From Streptomyces sp. SJL17-4 (GTDB lineage Bacteria > Actinomycetota > Actinomycetes > Streptomycetales > Streptomycetaceae): a stretch of 64,000 nucleotides of DNA. Within the stretch, counting starts at the first letter, position 1, and each line of letters starts with the position of its first letter. The DNA lies in the NCBI RefSeq assembly GCF_036826855.1, contig NZ_CP104578.1:496001-560000 (forward strand). Reading direction: 5' to 3'. Under the pieces are notes generated by a model, which worked only from the letters and a program-made list of their open reading frames with translations, was not told where the DNA came from and searched no databases. Position numbers and translations under genes: made by a program. Of the stretch, positions 16,690-26,373 are shown in pieces.

Positions 16690-17178
16690 CTACTCGGGGC
16701 CGGCGAGCTGCTCGGCCAGTTCCTTCTCGTCCTCGTCGCTGAGCGAGGTCTTGAGGACGGTGCCGCCGTGCGGCCGCATGGCCACGGTGAACTTGTCGTC
16801 GGTGACCTTCGAGGCCATGATCACGACGGCGGCCGAACCGGGCTTGAGAAGGTCCTCCACCTGCTGGCGGAACCGGTCGTCGACACCGGACTTGCTGATC
16901 TTCCCGACGAGGCCGCCGAGGGCTGCTCCGGTCAGGAGGCCCACGCCGGGGAGCAGGAAGAGGAGACCGAAGATGGCTCCCCACATGGCTCCGGAGGCGG
17001 CGGAGACACCGACGACGCGGCTGTCGGTGTCGACGTGGGTGCTGCCGTCGGCGTCGACGGAGACGATCGCGAGACCGTTGAGATGCACGACGTAGTCGCG
17101 TTGCAGCTCCTGCACCGTGCCGTACGCCTGCTCGGCCACCTGGGGGTCGTCGTATCCGATGACGATGAGCTCAGCCAT
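16690..17178 (-). CDS. DUF1269 family protein, copy 2
   Basis: 162 residues from the ATG at 17178, which has GGGAGG upstream; the frame is open to 17340 but that stretch is not conserved. It aligns end to end with copy 1 at 14228: MAELIVIGYDDPQVAEQAYGTVQEL, the glycine-rich core WGAIFGLLFLLPGVGLLTGAALGGLVGKI, and the tail SDEDEKELAEQLAGPE. It is the promoter-proximal gene of the leftward block (this gene, baeRF protein, lipoprotein, copy 1). Function unknown. Confidence 0.8.
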   Translation of the reverse strand: MAELIVIGYDDPQVAEQAYGTVQELQRDYVVHLNGLAIVSVDADGSTHVDTDSRVVGVSAASGAMWGAIFGLLFLLPGVGLLTGAALGGLVGKISKSGVDDRFRQQVEDLLKPGSAAVVIMASKVTDDKFTVAMRPHGGTVLKTSLSDEDEKELAEQLAGPE

Positions 17179-17311
17179 TCCCGCCTCCCGGGAGAAGGGG
17201 CCATGAGGTGTCATCGTGTCCCGATATGTCCGCCCTCGCGACTCGGTGTTCCCCTCGATGGACGCACGGGTACCACCCGGGCGCGCACTCGCGCGACCAG
17301 GCGGCCGGCCT

Positions 17312-17395
17312 CCGTCCGCGCAGCCCCGTCCGCGCAGCACCGTCCGTGCGACCCCGTCCGGGCAGCGCCGTCCGTGCGACCCCGTCCGGGCTACG
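17312..17395. repeat. Six tandem 14-bp repeats
   Basis: Six contiguous 14-bp units start at 17312, 17326, 17340, 17354, 17368 and 17382. All begin CCGTCCG and differ only in the second half (for example CCGTCCGCGCAGCC and CCGTCCGTGCGACC). The last unit contains the reverse-read stop codon of the TetR remnant (CTA at 17391-17393). Confidence 0.9.
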
Positions 17396-17513
17396 GCCTG
17401 TTCAGCGAGATCAGCTCCACGTCGACGGCTTCGCGCAACAGCGCCCGCGCGTGGTCGATCGCGATGCCGCCGCTCAGCCAGCGCATGCTCAGGCCCTCCA
17501 GGAGGGCGGTGAG
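17391..17513 (-). pseudogene. C-terminal remnant of a TetR-family regulator
   Basis: Reading leftward, 40 codons encode LTALLEGLSMRWLSGG then IAIDHARALLREAVDVELISL and a stop at 17391. This matches the last helix region of TetR-family regulators. The DNA-binding N-terminus is gone: to the right, the sequence switches abruptly at about 17514 to a fragment of another gene on the other strand. It cannot be functional. Confidence 0.7.
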
Positions 17514-17516
17514 CCC

Positions 17517-17765
17517 AACGACTCCCAGGTGGGCCGACTGCTCCTCCGCACGTACGGCATCCCCCGCGAGGTGGCCTCCCTCGTCGCCGAGGGCGGCTCC
17601 TTCGAGACCGACGGCGAGGGCACCCTCCTCGTCACCGAGAGCTCGATCGTCAACGACAACCGCAACCGCGGGAAGACCCGGGACCGGATCGAGGACGAAC
17701 TGATCGAGACCCTCGGCGTCGAGAAGGTGGTCCGGCCGGCGGGTGTCCGCGGCGAGGACATCACC
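17517..17765 (+). pseudogene. Internal fragment of an agmatine deiminase gene
   Basis: 83 codons read NDSQVGRLLLRTYGIPREVA, then an EGGSFETDGEGTLLVTESSIV block, then NDNRNRGKTRDRIEDELIE and GVRGEDIT. This is a highly conserved middle part of agmatine deiminase (guanidine-modifying fold). The N-terminal half and everything after DIT, including the catalytic Cys region, are missing; unrelated sequence follows. Together with the TetR remnant it looks like the scar of a deletion across a divergent gene pair. Confidence 0.8.
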
Positions 17766-17932
17766 CCTCGCCCCCTCTCCCTTTCCCCCGGGAGCCGGTT
17801 CCGCGGGGTCCTCGTCGTCCGGACCGTGACGCGTCCGGACGGCGCTGTCGTCTGCCCCGCACGGGCGGGTCTCACAGGGCCCTACGGAGTGTTCACCCCG
17901 GGTCGCCCGCCCGCCCGGACATAGTGCGGGGC

Positions 17933-19177
17933 ATGACGCACACCCCCCACTCCCCGCGCACGCGTGCGCGGTCCCGCAGGGCTCTGCTCTGCGCCGCTCT
18001 CCTCGCCCTCACCGTCCAGACGACGGCCGTGGCGCCCGCGCTCGCCGAGGGGCCCGGCGGCCGCGGCGGATCCGACTGCGTGCGGACCCAGGGCCACCTC
18101 GACGACAGAGCCCGCGAGGTCCAGGACATCACCCGAAAGGCCAAGAAGGACCTCCGGCTGAACGCCGTGCAGGTGCGGGTCACGATCGACGGGCGCGAGG
18201 TCCTCACGGACGCGCTGGGCGAGTCCATGACCGGCGTCCCGGCCGAGCCGGACATGCACTTCCGCGCCGGCTCCGTGGCCTTCGCCCATATCGCGACGGC
18301 CCTCCTCAGGCTGGTCGAGGAGAGACGGGTCCGACTCGACGACACCGTGGAGCGCTGGCTGCCCGACCTGCCCAAGGCGGACCGGATCACCCTGCGCATG
18401 CTGGCGAGCAACACCACGGGCCTCCACGACTACGTCACCGACCCGGAGTTCGGCAAGGAGCTGGGAGCCCACCCGTTCCGGGCGTGGACCCCCGAGCAGC
18501 TCGTCGCGTATCCGCTCCGCCACTCCTTCTGGTACGAGCCGGGCAAGAGCTGGAGCTACTCCCACGCCAATTACGTCTACCTGGTCGAGGCGCTCGAGAA
18601 GATCACCGGGGTCCGGATCGACCGACTGGTGAAGGAGAAGGTCACGGGGCCGCTGCAGCTGCGGAACACACGGAACAACTTCACGCCCGACATCCCGCGC
18701 CCCGTCCTGCACGCGTTCACCTCGGACCGCGGGGTGTACGAGGAGTCCACGTTCTGGAACCCGTCGTGGACCACCGCGCCCGGCGCGGTCATCACCACGC
18801 ACATCTGTGACCTGGCCCGCTCGGCGCAGGGCATCGGCAGCGGCGAGCTCCTCTCGCCCCGCTCGTACCGCACCCTGGTCAACCCGGGGACGGTCGGTCT
18901 CGGCGGCGGGACCCACACGTGTCCCGCCACGATCTGTCTGAAGCAGACCGAGGCGAAGCACTTCGGTCTCGGCGTCATCGTGGTCAACGGCTGGATCCTG
19001 CAGAACCCGTCGTTCTCGGGGTACGCGGCCATCCAGGCGTACCTTCCGTCCAAGCGTCTCGCCATCGCGGTCTCGGCGACCAAGACGGCCACCACGCCCG
19101 ACGGCAACCAGGCCGAGGTGGTCGCCGAGCGGATCGCGGCCGCGCTCGCTCCGGGGGACCCGCTCGCGATCAGCTGA
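17933..19177 (+). CDS. Secreted serine beta-lactamase-like (class C/D-peptidase fold) protein with altered active site
   Basis: About 414 residues from the ATG at 17933 (a GTG at 17924 is also possible). A Sec signal is visible (RRALLCAALLALTVQTTAVAPALAEG). The fold of beta-lactamase-related serine hydrolases is clear: MHFRAGSVAF near residues 100-110, LRMLASNTTGLHDY, YEPGKSWSYSHANYVYLVEALEKITG, then FGLGV near the end. Key residues differ. The SxxK motif reads SVAF, so the general-base lysine is replaced by Phe, and the YxN motif reads YSH. It may be inactive or use another mechanism. It stands alone upstream of a strong hairpin. Confidence 0.75.
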   Translation: MTHTPHSPRTRARSRRALLCAALLALTVQTTAVAPALAEGPGGRGGSDCVRTQGHLDDRAREVQDITRKAKKDLRLNAVQVRVTIDGREVLTDALGESMTGVPAEPDMHFRAGSVAFAHIATALLRLVEERRVRLDDTVERWLPDLPKADRITLRMLASNTTGLHDYVTDPEFGKELGAHPFRAWTPEQLVAYPLRHSFWYEPGKSWSYSHANYVYLVEALEKITGVRIDRLVKEKVTGPLQLRNTRNNFTPDIPRPVLHAFTSDRGVYEESTFWNPSWTTAPGAVITTHICDLARSAQGIGSGELLSPRSYRTLVNPGTVGLGGGTHTCPATICLKQTEAKHFGLGVIVVNGWILQNPSFSGYAAIQAYLPSKRLAIAVSATKTATTPDGNQAEVVAERIAAALAPGDPLAIS

Positions 19178-19201
19178 TCCCCGGACCGGGCGATCCGGGC
19201 A

Positions 19202-19253
19202 GAGGTTCCGCCGCCGTGAGGTTCCGTCGGAGGAACCTCACGGCGGGAACCTC
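19202..19253. terminator. Long hairpin between convergent genes
   Basis: Two nested inverted repeats form one stem: GAGGTTCC at 19202-19209 pairs with GGAACCTC at 19246-19253, and CGCCGTGAGGTTCC pairs with GGAACCTCACGGCG. A two-base bulge and a five-base loop remain. It lies between the serine-hydrolase-like gene and the convergent SRPBCC gene and should terminate both. Confidence 0.75.
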
Positions 19254-19300
19254 CCGGCGCAGGCCACAGACCTGCGCGCACGACGGCCGCTCCCGCCGGG

Positions 19301-19753
19301 TCAGACGGCGGCGCCGCTCTCCAGGATGCCCTTCAGGGTCCGTTCGTCCTTCGGTATCTCCTTGCGCACATGCGGACGGATGACGAGCGGGACGAGTGCC
19401 TTCCCGATGCCGTGCCCCTCGAAGTCGAGGGCAAGCGTCACACGGGAGCGTTCGCCGTCGTCCAGTGGCTCGATCGTGCCCTGGATGTCGCCGCGTACGG
19501 GTCCGTCGATCCCGTGCACGTGCCAGTGGCGCGGCGGATCGAGCTCGATGACCTGCATGGTCGAGGTGAACTCCCGCCGCCCGAGCCGCCGTGTGACGGC
19601 GACCTTCGAGCCGACCGCGATGGGATCGCTCCCGAGCTTACGGACCGAGACCGCGCTCTCCTGCCACTGGGGCAGATGCGTCGGGTCGGTCACGTAGGAG
19701 AAGACATCCGCGGGCGGGCGGGAAATGTCGATGGATTCCTTGATGGCAGGCAT
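19301..19753 (-). CDS. SRPBCC (START-like) family protein
   Basis: 150 residues from the ATG at 19753, which has GAGGG six bases upstream; the earlier in-frame ATG at 19792 has no such site. The N-terminus AIKESIDISRPPADVFSYVTDPTHLPQWQESAVSV is the typical polyketide-cyclase/dehydrase-like (SRPBCC) start, followed by alternating strands and a C-terminal helix. The fold makes a hydrophobic ligand pocket. The ligand is unknown. It is divergent from the nitrate reductase gene. Confidence 0.85.
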   Translation of the reverse strand: MPAIKESIDISRPPADVFSYVTDPTHLPQWQESAVSVRKLGSDPIAVGSKVAVTRRLGRREFTSTMQVIELDPPRHWHVHGIDGPVRGDIQGTIEPLDDGERSRVTLALDFEGHGIGKALVPLVIRPHVRKEIPKDERTLKGILESGAAV

Positions 19754-19907
19754 GGCGCCCTCTTCATCCCCCACGTGGGCTTGGTGCTTCATACAAATCG
19801 TCCCATGGGTGCCGGGCCACCGCCACTGCCGGAGACGGGCCCACCGGATTCTCACACCGCGTCCGGTGCCGCTGTGTGACCGGTGTTACGGACCAAGATC
19901 CGCCGGG

Positions 19908-19939
19908 TTGACACAGGTGTAACGGGCATTCCGTACGGT
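19908..19939 (+). promoter_or_regulatory. Candidate promoter of the nitrate reductase gene
   Basis: A perfect TTGACA at 19908-19913 is followed 20 bases later by TACGGT (TAnnnT) at 19934-19939, 35 bp before the start codon. The spacing is longer than ideal. GTTAC at 19885 and GTAAC at 19919 could be GlnR half-sites, but the full GlnR pattern is not present. Confidence 0.35.
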
Positions 19940-19973
19940 CGGGGCTCGAACGGTTCCACAGAGAGGCGCCCCG

Positions 19974-22900
19974 GTGACCCGACAGGACACGCCGACCCCC
20001 CGGGCCGGTACGGCCGGTACGCCCGACCAGGTGCGGACCGTCTGCTCGTACTGCGGTGTGGGGTGCGGCATGCTCCTCGACGTCGGCGCCGGGCCCGACG
20101 GGCGCCGCACCGTCCTCAAGGCGACGGGCGACAAGGACCACCCCGCCAACCGGGGACGTCTGTGCACCAAGGGCGCCACCACCGCCGATCTGCTCGCCGC
20201 CCCCGGACGGATGACCACCGCGCTGGTACGGGAGGAGCGCGGGGCCGATCCCGTCCCGGCCGACACCGACCGGACCCTCACCGAGACCGCCCGCCGGCTG
20301 CGCGCGATCGTCGACGAGCACGGGCCCGACGCCTTCGCGCTCTACGTCTCGGGCCAGATGAGCCTGGAGGCCCAGTACCTCGCCAACAAGCTCGCCAAGG
20401 GCTTCATCGGCACGAACCGGATCGAGTCCAACTCGCGGCTCTGCATGGCGAGCGCCGGCACCGGCTACAAGCTGTCCCTCGGCGCCGACGGCCCGCCCGG
20501 CTCGTACGACGACCTCGACCGGGCCGACGTCTTCCTCGTCATCGGCTCCAACATGGCCGACTGCCACCCCATCCTGTTCCTCCGCATGATGGAGCGGGTC
20601 AAGGCCGGGGCGAAGCTGATCGTCGTCGACCCCCGGCGCACCGCCACCGCCGACAAGGCCGGCCTCTTCCTTCGCATCAAGCCCGGCACGGACCTCGCGC
20701 TGCTCAACGGGCTCCTGCACCTGCTGCACGAGAACGGTCACACCGATCCCGGCTTCGTCGCCGCGCACACCGAGGGCTGGGAGGCGATGCCCGCGTTCCT
20801 CGCCGACTATCCGCCCGCCTCCGTCGCCCGTATCACCGGCATACCCGAGGCGGACATCCGTACGGCCGCCGAGTGGATCGGCACGGCAGGCGAATGGACC
20901 AGCTGCTGGACCATGGGCCTCAACCAGTCCACCCACGGCACCTGGAACACCAACGCCCTGGTCAACCTGCACCTGGCGACCGGCGCGATCTGCCGCCCCG
21001 GCTCGGGCCCCTTCTCCCTCACCGGCCAGCCCAACGCGATGGGCGGCCGCGAGATGGGCTACATGGGCCCCGGCCTCCCCGGCCAGCGGTCGGTCCTGGT
21101 GGCCGAGGACCGGGCCTTCACCGAGGAACTCTGGGACCTCCCGCCCGGCACGATCCGCGAGGACGGCTCCGGACAGGGCACCGTCGACCTCTTCCGGCGC
21201 ATGGCGGACGGCGAGATCAAGGCGTGCTGGATCATCTGCACCAACCCGGTCGCCTCCGTCGGCAACCGCGCCACCGTCGTCGAGGGCCTGCGGGCCGCCG
21301 AACTCGTCGTCACCCAGGACGCGTTCGCCGACACCGAGACCAACGCGTACGCGGACGTCATGCTGCCCGCCGCCCTGTGGACGGAGACCGAGGGCGTACT
21401 GATCAACAGCGAGCGCAGCCTCACCCTCACCCGGCCGGCCGTCGACCCGCCCGGGGAGGCGCTCGCCGACTGGCGGATCATCGCCCGCATCGCGTGCGCG
21501 ATGGGGTACGAGAAGGCGTTCTCGTACGACAGCGCCGAGGAGGTCTTCGAGGAGATCAGGCGCGCCGGGAACCCGAAGACCGGCTACGACCTGAGCGGAG
21601 TGTCGTACGAGCGACTGCGCGACACCCCCGTCCAGTGGCCGGCCGCGAGCGGAGGTCCGGCACGGAACCCGATCCGGTACGTGGCGGGGGACGGCGACGG
21701 GCAGAGGACGGGTCCCGTCTTCCCGACGGCGAGCGGCCGGGCCGTCTTCCACGCCCGACCGCACATCGACCCCGCCGAAATGCCCGACGACGCCTTTCCG
21801 TTCGTCCTCAACACCGGGCGTCTGCAGCACCAGTGGCACACCCTCACCAAGACCGGAAAGGTCCCCAGGCTCAACAAGCTCAACCCGGCGCCGTTCGTCG
21901 AACTGCACCCCGAGGACGCCTCGCGGCTCGGCCTCGCGGAGGGCGACCCCGTGGAGATCGCCTCGCGGCGCGGGAAGGCCGTGCTGCCCGCCGTGGTCAC
22001 CGACCGGGTGGCGCCGGGGAGTTGCTTCGCGCCGTTCCACTGGAACGACCTCTTCGGCGACGACCTGTGTGTCAACGCCGTCACCAACGACGCCGTCGAT
22101 CCGCTCTCCTTCCAGCCCGAGCTGAAGGTGTGCGCGGTGGCGCTGACGAAGGCGGCGGTCCCGGCGCGGACGAACGCCGAGGTCTCGGCGCCGACGAACG
22201 CGACGGTCCCGGCGCCGGCCGCGCAGGCCCCGGTGTTTCCCGGGGTCCCCGTGGTCCCTGTGGTCCCTGTGGTCCCTGTGGTCCCGCAGGCGGTCATTCC
22301 GGGCGGCGGCCCACCGCCGGGTGCCACGGCGGCCTTCGGTCTCGCACCCACCCCGCCGCCCGTACTCTCCGCCGAGGAGCGGCAGTATCTCGTCGGCTTC
22401 CTCGCCGGGCTGGAGTCGGGCGCGCCCGGGGTGCCCGTCCTGCCGCCCGGCGCGCCGTTCCGCGAGGACCACGCCCAGTGGGTGAACGGGGTCCTGGCCG
22501 GTCTGTACTCCCGCGCGCCGCAGACCGCCCCCGCTGTCGGCGCGGGCACGGCGGGCCGCGAGGTCGTCGTGCTGTGGGCCTCGCAGACCGGCAACGCCGA
22601 GGAGTTCGCGGCCGCCACCGCCGAGCGGCTCCTGTCGGCCGGCCACCGGGCCGCGCTCACGGGCATGGACCAGACCGACCTCACGGCGCTGCCGCCCGCC
22701 GCCGACCTGCTGCTGATCACCAGTACGTTCGGGGACGGGGACGCGCCGGACAACGGCTCCGGGTTCTGGGACGCCCTTGCCGCGCCCGACACCCCGCGCC
22801 TCGACGGTCGCCGCTATGCCGTACTCGCCCTCGGGGACTCCTCGTACGGCGACTTCTGCGGGCACGGGCGGCGCCTGGACCATCGCCTGGACGAACTCGG

Positions 22901-24227
22901 GGGCGTCCGCCTGGCGCCCCGTACCGACTGCGAACCCGACTACGAGACCTCCGCTCTCGCCTGGCTCGACCAGGTCCTGGCCGGGCTGTCCGACGAGCCG
23001 ACGGCGCTGTCCCCCACGCCCGCCCGCCCCGCCCAGGCGCCCGGGGCCGTCCCCGGACCCGCACCCGCACCCGCACCCGCACCCGCACCTGGCCCGGCCC
23101 GTCGGTCCGGCCCGGCCACCACTCCCGCCCGGCTCGTCGGCAACCGGCTGCTCAGCCTGCCGGGCGCGGGCAAGGAGGTCCGGCGGTTCACCTTCGACAC
23201 CAGGGATAACGGAGCGCCGCTCGGCTACGAGAGCGGCGACGCGCTCGGCGTGCGGCCCGTCAACTGTCCCGACCTCGTGGCCGAATGGCTGGCCGTCACC
23301 GGTCTCGACGCGGACTCCCCCGTGGACCTGCCCGGCGACGGCCCCGTCGCCTTCGGCGAGGCCCTCCACCGCCACCTCGACATCACCCGTGCCACGCCCG
23401 CCCTCCTCGGCTTCGTCACCGAACGGACCGGCGACCGGGACCTCAAGCGACTCCTCCGGCCCGACAACAAGGACGGGCTCGCCCAGTGGACATGGGGCCG
23501 GCAGGCCGTGGACGTCCTCGCCGAACACCCGGTCCGCGCCACCGCGCAGGAGTGGGCCGAGGTGCTGGGCCGCCTCAGGCCACGCCTCTACTCGATCTCC
23601 TCGAGTCCCCTCACCGACCCCCATCAGGTGTCCCTGACCGTCTCCGTGGTCCGCTACGAGAACCGTCGCGGGCGCCCCCGCAAGGGCGTCTGCTCGCCGT
23701 TCCTGGCCGACGCCGCATCCGGCACCGCCGTCCCCGTACACGTCCAGCGCGCCCCGCACTTCCGGCCTCCCGCCGACCCCTCGACCCCGATGGTGATGGT
23801 GGGGCCGGGTACGGGCGTGGCGCCGTTCCTCGGCTTCCTGGACGAGCGGCGGGCGCTCGGCCACCGGGCCCCGAACTGGCTCTTCTTCGGCGAGCAGCAC
23901 CGCGCCACGGACTTCTACTACGAGGAGGAGCTCACCGCCCTCCTCGCCGACGGCACCCTCGACCGGCTCGACACCGCCTTCTCCCGCGACCAGCGCGCCA
24001 AGGTCTACGTCCAGGACCGGATGCGCGAGCACGGGCCGCAGCTGTGGTCGTGGCTCCAGTCCGGAGCGCACTTCTACGTCTGCGGTGACGCGGCCCGGAT
24101 GGCGAAGGACGTCGACCGTGCGCTGCGTGACATCGCGGTGACCCACGGGGGCCTCGACGAGGAGTCGGCGGGGGTGTACGTCAAGCAACTGGCCGCCGAC
24201 AAGCGGTACGTACGGGACGTGTACTGA
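19974..24227 (+). CDS. nasC: Assimilatory nitrate reductase fused to a flavodoxin/FAD/NAD(P)H reductase
   Basis: 1417 residues from the GTG at 19974, which has GAGAGG upstream. The N-terminal molybdopterin oxidoreductase domain has a [4Fe-4S] motif at Cys24, Cys27, Cys31 and Cys63 (CSYCGVGC ... GRLCTKG) and runs through the MopB C-terminal fold to about residue 720. A flavodoxin domain starts at about 862 ([14 protein letters not shown]). A CysJ-like FAD/NAD(P)H reductase follows, with RLYSISSS near 1205, [12 protein letters not shown] near 1277 and [12 protein letters not shown] near 1370. Electrons would flow from NAD(P)H through FAD, FMN and Fe-S to Mo-bis-MGD, reducing nitrate to nitrite in the cytoplasm. 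The linkers carry micro-repeats: PVV units at about 22250-22286 and PAPAPA at about 23056-23090. Confidence 0.93.
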   Translation: MTRQDTPTPRAGTAGTPDQVRTVCSYCGVGCGMLLDVGAGPDGRRTVLKATGDKDHPANRGRLCTKGATTADLLAAPGRMTTALVREERGADPVPADTDRTLTETARRLRAIVDEHGPDAFALYVSGQMSLEAQYLANKLAKGFIGTNRIESNSRLCMASAGTGYKLSLGADGPPGSYDDLDRADVFLVIGSNMADCHPILFLRMMERVKAGAKLIVVDPRRTATADKAGLFLRIKPGTDLALLNGLLHLLHENGHTDPGFVAAHTEGWEAMPAFLADYPPASVARITGIPEADIRTAAEWIGTAGEWTSCWTMGLNQSTHGTWNTNALVNLHLATGAICRPGSGPFSLTGQPNAMGGREMGYMGPGLPGQRSVLVAEDRAFTEELWDLPPGTIREDGSGQGTVDLFRRMADGEIKACWIICTNPVASVGNRATVVEGLRAAELVVTQDAFADTETNAYADVMLPAALWTETEGVLINSERSLTLTRPAVDPPGEALADWRIIARIACAMGYEKAFSYDSAEEVFEEIRRAGNPKTGYDLSGVSYERLRDTPVQWPAASGGPARNPIRYVAGDGDGQRTGPVFPTASGRAVFHARPHIDPAEMPDDAFPFVLNTGRLQHQWHTLTKTGKVPRLNKLNPAPFVELHPEDASRLGLAEGDPVEIASRRGKAVLPAVVTDRVAPGSCFAPFHWNDLFGDDLCVNAVTNDAVDPLSFQPELKVCAVALTKAAVPARTNAEVSAPTNATVPAPAAQAPVFPGVPVVPVVPVVPVVPQAVIPGGGPPPGATAAFGLAPTPPPVLSAEERQYLVGFLAGLESGAPGVPVLPPGAPFREDHAQWVNGVLAGLYSRAPQTAPAVGAGTAGREVVVLWASQTGNAEEFAAATAERLLSAGHRAALTGMDQTDLTALPPAADLLLITSTFGDGDAPDNGSGFWDALAAPDTPRLDGRRYAVLALGDSSYGDFCGHGRRLDHRLDELGGVRLAPRTDCEPDYETSALAWLDQVLAGLSDEPTALSPTPARPAQAPGAVPGPAPAPAPAPAPGPARRSGPATTPARLVGNRLLSLPGAGKEVRRFTFDTRDNGAPLGYESGDALGVRPVNCPDLVAEWLAVTGLDADSPVDLPGDGPVAFGEALHRHLDITRATPALLGFVTERTGDRDLKRLLRPDNKDGLAQWTWGRQAVDVLAEHPVRATAQEWAEVLGRLRPRLYSISSSPLTDPHQVSLTVSVVRYENRRGRPRKGVCSPFLADAASGTAVPVHVQRAPHFRPPADPSTPMVMVGPGTGVAPFLGFLDERRALGHRAPNWLFFGEQHRATDFYYEEELTALLADGTLDRLDTAFSRDQRAKVYVQDRMREHGPQLWSWLQSGAHFYVCGDAARMAKDVDRALRDIAVTHGGLDEESAGVYVKQLAADKRYVRDVY

Positions 24228-24272
24228 GGCCCGCGGCTACTGAGGTCCGCGGCTGCCGAGGTCCGCGGCTGC
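24225..24272. repeat. Three tandem 16-bp repeats at the nitrate reductase stop codon
   Basis: TGAGGCCCGCGGCTAC, TGAGGTCCGCGGCTGC and CGAGGTCCGCGGCTGC are consecutive. The first begins with the stop codon itself. They lie in the short gap before the convergent ankyrin gene. Confidence 0.85.
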
Positions 24273-24306
24273 CGAGTGAGGCGACCGGCGCACAAGGCGG
24301 CCGCGG

Positions 24307-25074
24307 TCACCCTTCGTCGGCCGCCGCCCGGCGCTCCGCGGCCGTCCTCGCCCCTCGGTCCATCAGCAGGCCGACGACCTCCTCCGCCTTCTCGGCGCGG
24401 GCGATGTCGAGCGGGGTGAGGTCGTTCCAGCCGATCCCGTCGATGTCCGCGCCGGCGTCCAGGAGCCGTACGGCGACGGCGAGCCGGCCGCCCTGGCAGG
24501 CGCCCCAGAACGCCTGGGTGATCTCCTCCGGCGAGGGGGCGGGGTCGGCGGCGAGGCGGGACTCGACCCTGTCGAGGAGGCCGAGGGTCGCGGCGTCCTG
24601 GAAGGTGGGGCGGGCACCGAGTTCGAGCAGCCTGCGGGCCGCGCGCCACTGCCCGAAGGCGCGGGCGTCGGCCAGCGGCGTACCGCCGGCGATGACCGCT
24701 CCGTCGGCCTCGATGTCGGCTCCGGCGGCGACGAGCGCGTCGATCATCGGGACGTCGTCGTTGCTCGCCGCCCAGTGCAGCGGCGTCTCCCGGTGGGCTC
24801 CGGTGAAGCGGGCGTCCGGGTCGGCGCCGGCCCCGACCAGGACGGCGACGGTCTCCGGGCCGCGCGGCCGATGGCCGGGCCAGTCGGTGGCGAGGTGCAG
24901 CAGGCTCCGGCCGCCGGGGCCGCGGCCCTCCCGGTCCTCGACGACCCGGGCGCCGGCGAGCCCGGGATGCTCGGCGAGCAGGCCCCGCAGGGCGTCGAGG
25001 TCGCCGGTGGCGATGGCCTCGCTGACGGCGACGGCCACCGGGTCCTGGGAGCTGAGGGTACGCGGAGTCGGCAT
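24307..25074 (-). CDS. Ankyrin-repeat protein
   Basis: 255 residues from the ATG at 25074. Ankyrin units are visible: GRSLLHLATDWPGHRPRGPETVAVLVGAGADPDA, HRETPLHWAASNDDVPMIDALVAAGADIEA, GGTPLADARAFGQWRAARRLLELGA, and LTPLDIARAEKAEEVVGLLMDRGA near the C-terminus. A variant unit (residues about 165-200) breaks the series. There is no signal peptide. Such proteins act as protein-binding scaffolds; the partner is unknown. It ends close to and convergent with the nitrate reductase gene. Confidence 0.88.
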   Translation of the reverse strand: MPTPRTLSSQDPVAVAVSEAIATGDLDALRGLLAEHPGLAGARVVEDREGRGPGGRSLLHLATDWPGHRPRGPETVAVLVGAGADPDARFTGAHRETPLHWAASNDDVPMIDALVAAGADIEADGAVIAGGTPLADARAFGQWRAARRLLELGARPTFQDAATLGLLDRVESRLAADPAPSPEEITQAFWGACQGGRLAVAVRLLDAGADIDGIGWNDLTPLDIARAEKAEEVVGLLMDRGARTAAERRAAADEG

Positions 25075-25275
25075 GCCGCCAGGATGCCGCAGTGGGGGCG
25101 ACGGCGCGCGGACCGGCCCGACCCGCGGTCCCGCGCCCGGGGCGGTCCGGCCGGAGCTGGTTCACCCGCTTGCCGGACCCCAGCTTGACGCTAATGTCGA
25201 TATATAGGCCACATGTGCATCCTCCGTCCCGCGGTCATCAGGCGGTGGGGCGGCGGAGTACGGAAGGAGCCTCCC

Positions 25276-26367
25276 ATGACCCGTAGATTGCGGGGCGCGA
25301 TAGCTCTGGCCGGAGTCACCGCCCTCTGTCTGGGCGCCGTGGCGACCAGCGGGGCGGCCCAGCCGGGCGCGGGCTCGGCGGCACAGGGCGACGTGCGGAT
25401 CGGCCTGCTGCTGCCGGAGAGCAAGACCACGCGGTACGAGAAGTTCGACCGGCCGTACATCGAGGCCAAGATCAAGGAACTGGCGCCGGACGCCCAGATC
25501 GACTACTACAACGCCGCCGAGAGCGCCACCACTCAGCAGCAGCAGGTGAACACGGCGCTCGCCAAGGGCGACAAGGTCCTGATCCTGGACGCCGTGGACG
25601 CGAAGTCGATCCAGTCATCCGTGCAGAAGGCCCGTGACGCGGGTGTGAAGGTCGTCGCGTACGACCGCCTCGCGCAGGGTCCGGTCGACGCGTACGTCTC
25701 GTACGACAACCGCAAGGTGGGTGAGCTGCAGGGCAAGGCGCTCCTCGACGCGCTCGGCGACAAGGCCGGGAGCGGCGAGATCGTGATGCACAACGGGTCG
25801 CCGACCGACCCGAACGCGGCGGAGTTCAAGGCCGGCGCGCACTCGGTCCTGGACGGCAAGGTGAAGATCGGCAAGGAGTACGACACGCCGAACTGGGACC
25901 CGAACAACGCCAACCAGCAGATGTCCGGCGCGATCAGCGCCCTGGGCAAGGACAGGATCGTCGGTGTCTACTCGGCCAACGACGGACTGGCGGCCGGTAT
26001 CGCCACCGCGCTGAAGGCGGCGGGCATGAACGTGCCGCTGACCGGTCAGGACGCCCAGCTCGACGCGATCCAGCGGATCCTGCTCGGCACCCAGACGATC
26101 ACGGTCGAGAAGCCGTACAAGCCGGAGGCGGACATCGCGGCCACGATGGCCGTGAACCTCGCCGAGGGCAAGCCGCTGCCGGCCGACCTGACGCCCACCA
26201 CCGTCACCAGCGGAAGCGGCGACAAGGTCCCGGCCAACCTGCTCACGCCGGTCGTGGTCGACAAGACCAACATCAAGGACACCGTCGTGAAGGACGGCCT
26301 GTACACGGTTCAGGAGATCTGCACCCCGACGTACGCCGCTGCCTGCAAGGACGCCGGGCTCCAGTAG
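25276..26367 (+). CDS. Sugar ABC transporter substrate-binding lipoprotein or secreted protein (xylose/ribose type)
   Basis: 363 residues from the ATG at 25276, which has GGAAGGAG upstream; the earlier start at 25213 is unsupported. An N-terminal signal is visible (LRGAIALAGVTALCLGAVATSG), possibly with a lipid-attached Cys. The mature part is a type I periplasmic binding protein: VRIGLLLPESKTTRYEKFDRPYIEA, VLILDAVDAKSIQSSVQKARDAGVKVVAYDRL, then GVYSANDGLAAGIATALKAAG and PLTGQDAQLDAIQRILLG. It most resembles XylF-like proteins. It is first in a three-gene operon with an ATPase and a permease. An AT-rich patch (tatatag) near 25201 may be part of its promoter. Confidence 0.9.
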   Translation: MTRRLRGAIALAGVTALCLGAVATSGAAQPGAGSAAQGDVRIGLLLPESKTTRYEKFDRPYIEAKIKELAPDAQIDYYNAAESATTQQQQVNTALAKGDKVLILDAVDAKSIQSSVQKARDAGVKVVAYDRLAQGPVDAYVSYDNRKVGELQGKALLDALGDKAGSGEIVMHNGSPTDPNAAEFKAGAHSVLDGKVKIGKEYDTPNWDPNNANQQMSGAISALGKDRIVGVYSANDGLAAGIATALKAAGMNVPLTGQDAQLDAIQRILLGTQTITVEKPYKPEADIAATMAVNLAEGKPLPADLTPTTVTSGSGDKVPANLLTPVVVDKTNIKDTVVKDGLYTVQEICTPTYAAACKDAGLQ

Positions 26368-26373
26368 CCGCGC

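Noticed and set aside
19881..19925. GlnR operator before the nitrate reductase gene
   Set aside because: GTTAC and GTAAC occur, but the paired GAAAC-type half-sites at 6-base spacing are absent; too weak to call although nitrogen control is plausible.
19764..24188. A 1474-codon leftward frame opposite the nitrate reductase gene
   Set aside because: Pure shadow of the nitrate reductase; repeated Gly/Val/Arg composition and no family match.
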